Of a stretch of DNA of 5,345 nucleotides, positions 1-5,149 are shown piece by piece. How positions within the stretch are numbered: the stretch's first letter is position 1; every line of letters starts with the position of its first letter. The notes under the pieces are model-generated. The model worked only from the letters and a program-made list of their open reading frames with translations. It was not told the DNA's origin and searched no databases. The position numbers were made by a program, and so were the translations under genes. Source of the stretch: Ignavibacteriales bacterium (GTDB lineage: Bacteria; Bacteroidota; Ignavibacteria; Ignavibacteriales; Melioribacteraceae); contig JALWSN010000330.1 of the NCBI GenBank assembly GCA_027080245.1, positions 1 to 5,345 of the forward strand, in the 5' to 3' direction.

Positions 1-61
1 ATTTTAATCACATCTGCAAAAATAAATTGAATCGCAATGTATTTTGGACAAATGTACATTT

Positions 62-160
62 ATGGGCAACAACCCATCCCAAGCTCAAACCCCTCCCCGT
101 CGCCGAGGGGAAGGAGCTTACGTAATGAAGTGATTTCGACAATGTTAATGGGAAGGGGTG
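62..160. repeat. GC-rich palindromic repeat cluster (possible dispersed intergenic repeat)
   Basis: Several paired elements lie in about 100 bp. ATGGG (62-66) and CCCAT (73-77) form a 5-bp stem with a 6-nt loop. AAGCTC (81-86) pairs with GAGCTT (114-119), and inside it CTCCCC/GGGG (CCCC 95-98 with GGGG 107-110) closes an 8-nt loop. ACCCCTCCCC (89-98) also pairs, 9 of 10, with GGGAAGGGGT (150-159). GGGAAGG occurs directly at 108-114 and 150-156. The base composition contrasts sharply with the AT-rich flanks. The mix of inverted and direct copies resembles short dispersed intergenic repeats of bacterial genomes. Only one copy is in this window, so dispersal is inferred. Confidence 0.4.
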
Positions 161-334
161 GAAATCAACGCTGAATAAAATTGCATTGATTGAAAGAATA
201 CTGATTTCAAGGATTTTGACCGATAGATTTTAGAAATTGAAAAAGTCTCCTCAATAAAAGATTTTCACACTTTTTTAATCAAAAAAAATTCTTTAGGAAA
301 GAAGTGAAATTTTTATTTTTCTAAATAGTTTTAA

Positions 335-363
335 TTGGTATTTTTTTGAAATTAAAATATATT
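335..363 (+). promoter_or_regulatory. Candidate sigma-70-type promoter for the NlpC/P60-epimerase operon
   Basis: TTGGTA (335-340, 4 of 6 matches to the -35 consensus) is followed after exactly 17 bp by TATATT (358-363, 5 of 6 matches to the -10 consensus). This would start RNA near 370, about 30 nt before the ATG at 400. The surroundings are so AT-rich that such a match can arise by chance, and Bacteroidota-type sigma factors may use a different consensus. It is therefore a candidate only. Confidence 0.3.
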
Positions 364-399
364 AGAAGTTTAAATTTACATTACTAAATTGGTAAGAAA

Positions 400-1611
400 A
401 TGAGGTATTACTCCAAATTACTTTTGCTTTCCTTTTTATTAATTTCTTTTTCTCAAATAAAATCACAGAGCATTAAAGTGGAAAATTTGAAATCTAAAAT
501 CGATTCAATTGCATCGAGCGTGATTAAAGACTTTCGCGTTAGTTATTTTAAATATTCTTTTGCGAACTCCAACGCATCTTCCGTAATTAAAGGCGCTACG
601 GACAACAAAGTTCTTTTCGATAAGTTAAAAATTTTTCTGTCGAATAAAAAGATTGACTTTTCCCAATTTGAACTTTTGCCCTCAAAAAAATTAAATGGTA
701 AAATTTACGGATTGGTAAATCTTTCCGTAATAAATATTCGAAGCAAACCTAAGCATTCTGCCGAGCTTGTTTCTCAGGCGTTGTTGGGTATGCCTCTGAA
801 AGTATTGGATGAAAAAAACAATTGGTATTTAATTCAGACTCCGGACAAATACATTGGCTGGACGGACGCCTCGGCTATTCAATTATTGTCGAAAGAAGAA
901 ATTGTGCAATGGCGCAAATCAACAAGAATAATATTTAAAAATATTTACGGATTTGTTTTCGAAAATCCCGACCTAACTTCGCCTCACGTTTCTGATGTAG
1001 TAATGGGAGACGTGTTTCAAAAAATTGGCAGGCAAAGCGACTTTTACAAAGTAAAGTTTCCCGACGGCAGAAGCGGATTTATTCCGGAAAATCATTGCGC
1101 GTATTTTAAGAAATGGTTTGGCGGCAGGGTTTTTAACGTAGCCGAATTATTGAATCGAGCACAACAATTCGTTGGAGTTCCGTACCTTTGGGGAGGCACG
1201 TCCGTAAAAGGCTTTGATTGCAGCGGTTTCACGAAAACTGTTTATTATATGAGCGGATTGATTTTACCGCGGGACGCTTCGCAACAGGTAAACACTGGCG
1301 TTGAAGTGGACACTTCAAATAATTTCAAGAAGCTTCAGCCTGGCGATTTGTTGTTCTTTGGGCGTAAAGCCACGAACACAAAACCGGAAAAAGTTGTGCA
1401 CGTAGCTTTGTACCTTGGTGGGTTAAAATACATTCACGCATCCGGAAAAGTAAAGATTAACAGCCTGGACAAAAAGAGTCCGATTTTTAATGAATATCGA
1501 TTCAGGACTTTCTTGCATGCTCGAAGAATTATTTCGTCGGTGAACAAAAACGGGGTTCAAGAGCTATTAAAAAATAAATTTTATTCGGGAGAGAAAGATG
1601 AAACAAAGTAG
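400..1611 (+). CDS. Secreted SH3b-NlpC/P60 endopeptidase, YkfC-type (gamma-D-glutamyl-L-diamino acid endopeptidase)
   Basis: A 403-residue predicted cell-wall peptide hydrolase. Residues 1-24 form a Sec signal peptide (basic start, then a Leu-rich core) with no lipobox, so a periplasmic location is expected. Residues about 25-100 are not recognised. Residues about 105-160 form an SH3b domain (VINIRSKP start, YIGWTD end), and about 180-237 a more diverged second one. The NlpC/P60 domain spans about 246-376 and shows PYLWGG, FDCSGF with the nucleophile Cys274, VVHVALYLG with His334, and YIHASG with His346, giving a complete Cys-His-His triad. RDASQQ places Asp292 18 residues after the Cys. In Bacillus cereus YkfC an Asp at that spacing helps bind the free N-terminal L-Ala, so cleavage of free stem peptides (L-Ala-D-Glu-|-diamino acid) is the likely activity. 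The SD before ATG 400 is weak (GGTAAG 391-396). The next gene starts inside this one and encodes a dipeptide epimerase, which supports the assignment. The C-terminal 25 residues are a Lys-rich tail beyond the domain. Confidence 0.88.
   Translation: MRYYSKLLLLSFLLISFSQIKSQSIKVENLKSKIDSIASSVIKDFRVSYFKYSFANSNASSVIKGATDNKVLFDKLKIFLSNKKIDFSQFELLPSKKLNGKIYGLVNLSVINIRSKPKHSAELVSQALLGMPLKVLDEKNNWYLIQTPDKYIGWTDASAIQLLSKEEIVQWRKSTRIIFKNIYGFVFENPDLTSPHVSDVVMGDVFQKIGRQSDFYKVKFPDGRSGFIPENHCAYFKKWFGGRVFNVAELLNRAQQFVGVPYLWGGTSVKGFDCSGFTKTVYYMSGLILPRDASQQVNTGVEVDTSNNFKKLQPGDLLFFGRKATNTKPEKVVHVALYLGGLKYIHASGKVKINSLDKKSPIFNEYRFRTFLHARRIISSVNKNGVQELLKNKFYSGEKDETK
1587..1591 (+). promoter_or_regulatory. Ribosome binding site of the epimerase gene, inside the upstream gene
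   Basis: GGGAG lies 6 nt before the ATG at 1598, within the last codons of the NlpC/P60 gene. It fixes the start that includes the twin-arginine signal and implies translational coupling across the 14-bp overlap. Confidence 0.65.
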
Positions 1612-2725
1612 AAGAGAATTTTTAGGCAAAAGCATCGCCGCAGGCGCCGCGGCAACTTTAATTAAACCTTTTAACATTTTAGCGGGGAACAACAGGAAAA
1701 TGGGAAATTCAAAATTAGTTTTAAGATTCAAGCCTTACACTCTTAAGTTAAAACATGTTTTTACTATCGCTACTTACTCGCGTTCTACTACGCCGGTTAT
1801 GCTAACAGAAATTGAGTACGACGGAGTAGTTGGGCACGGCGAGGCTTCCATGCCGCCGTACCTTGGGGAGTCCCACAAAACTGCCATTGAATTTTTAAGT
1901 AAGGTGGATTTAACCCAGTTCAACGATCCTTTTGAAACCGAGGACATTTTAGATTACGTTGACGGAATTGCTCCCGGCAACCCGGCGGCTAAAGCCAGCG
2001 TGGATATTGCCCTTTACGACCTTGTAGGAAAATTACTGGGCAAGCCCTGGGTGAAGATTTGGGGTTACGATGAAAATAAAACCCCTTACATTTCTTTTAC
2101 AATTGGAATTGACAAGCCGGAGGTTGTTCGCCAAAAAGTTAAAGAAGCGGCGCCTTACAAAATATTAAAGGTAAAATTAGAATATGGTAACGACAAACAA
2201 ATGATAGAAACGGTTCGGTCGGTTTCCAATAAACCTATTACCGTCGATGTTAATCAAGGTTGGAAGGACAAACATTACGCATTGGATATGTGCCACTGGT
2301 TAAAAGAAAGAGGCGTAGAATTTGTTGAACAACCAATGCCTAAAAATCAACCTGACGATATTGCCTGGCTTACCGAACGCAGCCCTTTGCCAATAATGGC
2401 AGACGAAGCGGTGCAAAGAATTCCCGACGTTATTAAAGCTTACGGAGTTTATTCGGGAATTAATATTAAGTTAATGAAATGTACCGGAATGCGAGAGGCT
2501 CACAAGATGCTTAATTTGGCACGCTCGCTGGGAATGAAGGTAATGATCGGCTGCATGACAGAAACATCTTGCGGTATTTCAGCCGCGGCGCAGCTTTCCC
2601 CACAAGTAGATTGGGCGGATTTGGACGGTAATTTATTAATTAGCAACGATCCTTTCGAAGGCGTTAAAATTGTTGATGGTAAAATTAAATTGAACAATTA
2701 CCCCGGAATAGGGCTTAAACCTTAA
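1598..2725 (+). CDS. Tat-signal L-Ala-D/L-Glu (dipeptide) epimerase, enolase superfamily
   Basis: A 375-residue predicted dipeptide epimerase that converts L-Ala-D-Glu from murein into L-Ala-L-Glu. The N-terminus has a twin-arginine motif (SRREFLGK, Arg5-Arg6) and an Ala-rich hydrophobic stretch to about residue 29. The enolase N-terminal capping domain covers about 40-150 and the barrel about 155-370. Visible catalytic residues are the KVK lysine pair (Lys191/Lys193), metal ligands Asp217 (VDVNQGW), Glu244 (FVEQP) and Asp269 (MADEA), and the opposite-face base Lys291 (NIKLMK). Asp341-x-Asp343 (ADLDG) matches the DxD signature by which Ala-Glu epimerases bind the substrate amino group, separating it from other muconate-lactonizing-like members. 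The gene overlaps the NlpC/P60 gene by 14 bp, as expected for a shared ykfC/ykfB-like pathway. The odd point is the Tat signal: characterised homologues act in the cytoplasm. An internal ATG at 1700 (Met35) would give a signal-free enzyme. Exact dipeptide specificity cannot be read from sequence alone. Confidence 0.88.
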   Translation: MKQSRREFLGKSIAAGAAATLIKPFNILAGNNRKMGNSKLVLRFKPYTLKLKHVFTIATYSRSTTPVMLTEIEYDGVVGHGEASMPPYLGESHKTAIEFLSKVDLTQFNDPFETEDILDYVDGIAPGNPAAKASVDIALYDLVGKLLGKPWVKIWGYDENKTPYISFTIGIDKPEVVRQKVKEAAPYKILKVKLEYGNDKQMIETVRSVSNKPITVDVNQGWKDKHYALDMCHWLKERGVEFVEQPMPKNQPDDIAWLTERSPLPIMADEAVQRIPDVIKAYGVYSGINIKLMKCTGMREAHKMLNLARSLGMKVMIGCMTETSCGISAAAQLSPQVDWADLDGNLLISNDPFEGVKIVDGKIKLNNYPGIGLKP

Positions 2726-2732
2726 TAAAATA

Positions 2733-2785
2733 GGGCTTTTTCGAAAGTTCAAAGCACTCCTTTGGAGATTCTTTCGGAAAAGCCC
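2733..2785. terminator. Strong hairpin between convergent genes, probable shared terminator
   Basis: The arms GGGCTTTTTCGAAAG (2733-2747) and CTTTCGGAAAAGCCC (2771-2785) pair over 15 bp with a single mismatch/wobble position, around a 23-nt loop. The loop itself holds CTCC/GGAG (2757-2760 with 2764-2767). It begins 7 nt after the epimerase stop and lies 24 nt beyond the decarboxylase stop on the other strand. The - strand transcript leaves the stem into UAUUUUAUUA, a good U-rich tail. The + strand tail (AAUAAAAUUA) is A-rich, so termination should be better for the - strand unit. The octamer AATAAAAT flanks both sides. Confidence 0.75.
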
Positions 2786-2809
2786 AATAAAATTAAGACC
2801 CGCTGAAGT

Positions 2810-3754
2810 TTAAACCGAAATTTGTTTCTTAAAATATTCAATCGTTAATTTTAACCCTGTTTCTCTGTCTACTTTAGGTTCCCAATTTAACAATTCCTTT
2901 GCTTTTGTAATGTCTGGCCTTCTAACTTTAGGATCGTCTTGAGGCAACTCTTTAAAAACAATTTTACTTGTGGAATTTGTTAATCTTATTACTTCTTCGG
3001 CAAATTGTTTGATTGTAATTTCTGCGGGATTGCCGATATTTACGGGCGTGTTAACGTCGGAAAGCAATAGTCTGAAAATGCCTTCAATTAAATCGTCAAC
3101 GTAACAAAAGCTTCGCGTTTGGTTGCCGTCGCCAAACACAGTTACGTCTTCGCCTTTTAACGCTTGCGAAACGAATGCAGGCAAAGCCCTGCCGTCGTTA
3201 AGCCTCATTCGCGGTCCGTAAGTGTTAAAAATTCTTACGATTCTTGTGTCGACGTTGTGGTAGCGGTGGTAAGCCATTGTGATTGCCTCGGCAAATCTTT
3301 TAGCCTCGTCGTAAACGCCGCGCGGACCAATGGGATTAACGTTTCCCCAATATTCTTCGTTTTGCGGATTGATTTTAGGATCTCCGTAAACTTCCGAAGT
3401 GGAGGCAAGCAAAAAGCGGGCGCCTTTCTCCTTTGCCAATCCCAGAGCTTTGTGAGTTCCCAACGAACCGACTTTCAGAGTTTGGATGGGCAGCTTCAAA
3501 TAGTCGATGGGGCTTGCTGGCGAGGCAAAGTGCAAAATGTAATCAACCTTGCCCGGCACATGAATAAAATTGGTAACGTCGTGATCAAAAAATACGAAAT
3601 TACCATTCCCAAACAAATGTTCGATGTTTTTCAAATCGCCCGTAATTAAATTATCGATACAAATAACTTTCATTCCTTCCTGAACGAACCTATCGCACAA
3701 ATGCGAGCCTAAGAATCCGGCTCCGCCCGTTATTACAGCAACTTTTTGTTCCAT
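2810..3754 (-). CDS. uxs: UDP-glucuronate decarboxylase (UDP-xylose synthase), SDR family
   Basis: A 314-residue soluble cytoplasmic enzyme of the extended short-chain dehydrogenase family, predicted to convert UDP-glucuronate to UDP-xylose and CO2 using bound NAD+. The Rossmann motif GGAGFLG (residues 10-16) is at the N-terminus and Asp34 (CIDN) ends the second strand. The decarboxylase-type signatures follow: HFASPASP (75-82), STSEVYGDP (118-126) with Glu121, NPIGPRG (140-146), and the catalytic Tyr148-x3-Lys152. Downstream are RIFNTYGPRM (174-183) and the UDP-sugar segment GDGNQTRSFCYVDD (208-221). Most family members read YDEGKR, but here it is YDEAKR, a variant I associate with a bacterial subclade. 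The start is supported by an AGAGGAAG ribosome site just upstream and a 12-bp gap after ftsX. The UDP-xylose product would feed glycan synthesis. A related 4,6-dehydratase is a less likely alternative, because the ASPASP and STSEVYGDP motifs favour the decarboxylase. Confidence 0.9.
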   Translation of the reverse strand: MEQKVAVITGGAGFLGSHLCDRFVQEGMKVICIDNLITGDLKNIEHLFGNGNFVFFDHDVTNFIHVPGKVDYILHFASPASPIDYLKLPIQTLKVGSLGTHKALGLAKEKGARFLLASTSEVYGDPKINPQNEEYWGNVNPIGPRGVYDEAKRFAEAITMAYHRYHNVDTRIVRIFNTYGPRMRLNDGRALPAFVSQALKGEDVTVFGDGNQTRSFCYVDDLIEGIFRLLLSDVNTPVNIGNPAEITIKQFAEEVIRLTNSTSKIVFKELPQDDPKVRRPDITKAKELLNWEPKVDRETGLKLTIEYFKKQISV

Positions 3755-3756
3755 TA

Positions 3757-3764
3757 CTTCCTCT
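3757..3764 (-). promoter_or_regulatory. Ribosome binding site of the UDP-glucuronate decarboxylase gene
   Basis: On the - strand AGAGGAAG ends 2 nt before the ATG, so the core AGAGG is about 5 nt away. It sits in the 12-bp gap after the ftsX stop. It is one of the clearest SD sites in the window and supports the chosen start. Confidence 0.6.
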
Positions 3765-3766
3765 TA

Positions 3767-4636
3767 TTAAATTTGTTTTTTGTGTGTGAAATTAATATTG
3801 ATGTTCCTAATTGAAAATAAGCCCCCGATTATTCCGAACAAAACAGAGACAATAAAATTTAAAATCAGCAATGTTCTTTTGTTAAAAAAGATTGAGACAT
3901 TTAATTTCGTTAAACTTTCGAAAGTCAATAAAATAATCGCGGAACTAATTAAGAACGCCAGAAGGCTTAAAATAATTGCGCTTAAGAAGACCGGCATTCT
4001 AATCATACTTAATTTAGCGCCCACAAGCTTCATTATTTCGAACAGTTCTCTTCGTTTTTCAACGGAAAATTTATTTACAATCATTAGCAAATAAAATGCT
4101 AAAAGTATTGTAATTATTGCAAACGAGTAGGTGAAAATTCTGACGTAGGCTACTCCTTTTAACAGTTGGTTTAATAGTTGTTCGTCGAAAACAATATCGT
4201 CTACGTTAGGATTTTGCTTGTAATAGTTAATTAATTTTTTAATTTGCTTCGAACTTAATTTGGAATTGACGTGAACGGAAAAGGAAGCAGGGAGCGGATT
4301 GTTCCGCAAAACTTGAGTGACGTCCGTGCCTAAATATTGGGACATTTCCCTTGCAGCCGTTTCCTTGTCCTTGTAAACCGCTGATTTTATTCGCTTATCC
4401 TGGGCAAGCTCGCGTTTTAGCTTGAAAATAGCTGCGTCAGGAACGTTGTATTTTAAGAAGATTGTAATTTCAATTTTCTCTTTTAAATAGTTTGTTATTT
4501 TATTAGAATTTAAAAGAAGAAGCAGGGCAAATGTGGTAAATAAAGCCGAAATAGCAATGGAAAGAACGGTTATTAAAGAAGCGAATTTCGCTCTTGAAAA
4601 GGATTTAATGGCTTCTGAAAAATAAAATGAAATCAT
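3767..4636 (-). CDS. ftsX: Cell division protein FtsX
   Basis: A 289-residue inner-membrane protein matching FtsX in length and architecture. A short cytoplasmic N-terminus is followed by transmembrane segment 1 (about 20-43), a periplasmic domain (about 44-165), segment 2 (about 166-188), a cytoplasmic loop, segment 3 (about 212-238) and segment 4 (about 256-276). Two family hallmarks are plain: NPLPASF (113-119) in the periplasmic domain, and RRELFEIMKLVGA (195-207) in the loop after segment 2. With the ATPase FtsE, FtsX forms an ABC-type complex at the division septum that activates peptidoglycan hydrolases through periplasmic partners. No ftsE lies next to it here. Its neighbours are a small lipoprotein gene upstream (12-bp gap) and the decarboxylase gene downstream (12-bp gap). 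No good SD precedes the ATG, so translational coupling to the upstream gene is likely. Confidence 0.9.
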   Translation of the reverse strand: MISFYFSEAIKSFSRAKFASLITVLSIAISALFTTFALLLLLNSNKITNYLKEKIEITIFLKYNVPDAAIFKLKRELAQDKRIKSAVYKDKETAAREMSQYLGTDVTQVLRNNPLPASFSVHVNSKLSSKQIKKLINYYKQNPNVDDIVFDEQLLNQLLKGVAYVRIFTYSFAIITILLAFYLLMIVNKFSVEKRRELFEIMKLVGAKLSMIRMPVFLSAIILSLLAFLISSAIILLTFESLTKLNVSIFFNKRTLLILNFIVSVLFGIIGGLFSIRNININFTHKKQI

Positions 4637-4648
4637 GTTACAATAATA

Positions 4649-5149
4649 CTAAAAATTTGATTCGTCAATCCAGCTTTTTATTAACCATCTGTTTTTAATG
4701 TCTTTTACAAGAGTTAAATTTACGCGGCCGTCAATAAAAATAATGTCCGTTGGGTTGAAAGTAATAGTGAGATTGAAACTTCGAACAATGTTTGTGGAGT
4801 CGTCGGAAATCGAAACAATATTGTTCCAGATTAAATCCAATTTTTGGGAATTCCTAAAAAGCCCGTCGGTAGAATGCATTTCGTCATCTCGTCCCCAGGA
4901 AACGTCCACTCCCAAATCGTAATCGCGGTAGCTGAAAGTAAAATCCTTGTCGAGTAGTTGTCCGTATATGGAAGTATCTTTAAAAGTGTATGCGTATTTG
5001 AAATTTTGAAATACGCCTGCGATTGTTTTTTGAGGAGAAATAAGCGAACCCCCTGAGTTTATTGAATTATCTAACGCCGGCGCAAAGGGATTAACGCATC
5101 CGCCCATTATTATTAGGCTTAATAATATTATTTTAATCAGGGTTTTCAT
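4649..5149 (-). CDS. Small predicted lipoprotein with NTF2-like fold
   Basis: A 166-residue protein of unknown function. Residues 1-17 are a lipoprotein signal peptide ending in the lipobox MGGC, so Cys18 should be lipid-modified. The mature protein begins CVNPFAP. After a Ser/Gly-rich linker (about 29-38), residues about 40-163 look like a cone-shaped NTF2/SnoaL-type domain. A helical start (IAGVFQNFKYAYTFKD) leads into LLDKDFTFSY, then alternating strands, and ends in LVKDIKNRWLIKSWID. The fold assignment is by eye. The final 45 residues resemble the end of the protein encoded immediately upstream, so the two are probably tandem paralogues. The ATG directly abuts the upstream TAA, which leaves no longer start possible. 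The stop is TAG, and ftsX follows after 12 bp. The mature protein would sit in the outer or inner membrane facing the periplasm. Confidence 0.72.
   Translation of the reverse strand: MKTLIKIILLSLIIMGGCVNPFAPALDNSINSGGSLISPQKTIAGVFQNFKYAYTFKDTSIYGQLLDKDFTFSYRDYDLGVDVSWGRDDEMHSTDGLFRNSQKLDLIWNNIVSISDDSTNIVRSFNLTITFNPTDIIFIDGRVNLTLVKDIKNRWLIKSWIDESNF

Larger units (their letters stand above)
1..399. other. Intergenic region upstream of the NlpC/P60 gene
   Basis: No convincing gene is visible here. The only open stretch running in from the left edge ends at TAA 123-125 and passes through a GC-rich repeat, so it looks like chance read-through. Positions 62-160 hold a compact cluster of C-rich and G-rich repeats, listed separately. 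From about 230 to 399 the DNA is extremely AT-rich, with runs of T and A at 271-276, 281-288, 311-320 and 341-347. This is typical of a promoter-bearing leader. I see no tRNA, riboswitch or CRISPR structure in it. Confidence 0.7.

Noticed and set aside
3..125. Open frame entering from the left edge on the + strand, ending at TAA 123-125
   Set aside because: About 40 codons, half of them inside the GC-rich repeat, with no recognisable protein signature. It could be the tail of an upstream gene, but nothing supports that.
271..303. TTTTTT/AAAAAA and TTCTTT/AAAGAA small inverted pairs upstream of the operon
   Set aside because: These are short all-AT or nearly all-AT stems, expected by chance here. 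They have no GC core and no gene end nearby to terminate.
2500..2697. 65-codon open frame on the - strand inside the epimerase gene
   Set aside because: It is antisense to the conserved catalytic barrel of a clearly real gene, and its translation shows no family features.
3164..3649. 161-codon open frame on the + strand opposite the decarboxylase gene
   Set aside because: The opposite strand encodes invariant decarboxylase motifs (STSEVYGDP, NPIGPRG). The + strand translation has no domain character and is a codon-bias shadow.
3780..4094. 104-codon hydrophobic open frame on the + strand opposite ftsX
   Set aside because: Its hydrophobic look comes from the AT-rich complement of FtsX membrane segments, and the ftsX frame has family hallmarks.
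4698..4922. 74-codon open frame on the + strand opposite the lipoprotein gene
   Set aside because: There is no SD or signature, and the - strand frame has a lipobox, a paralogue and tight operon spacing.
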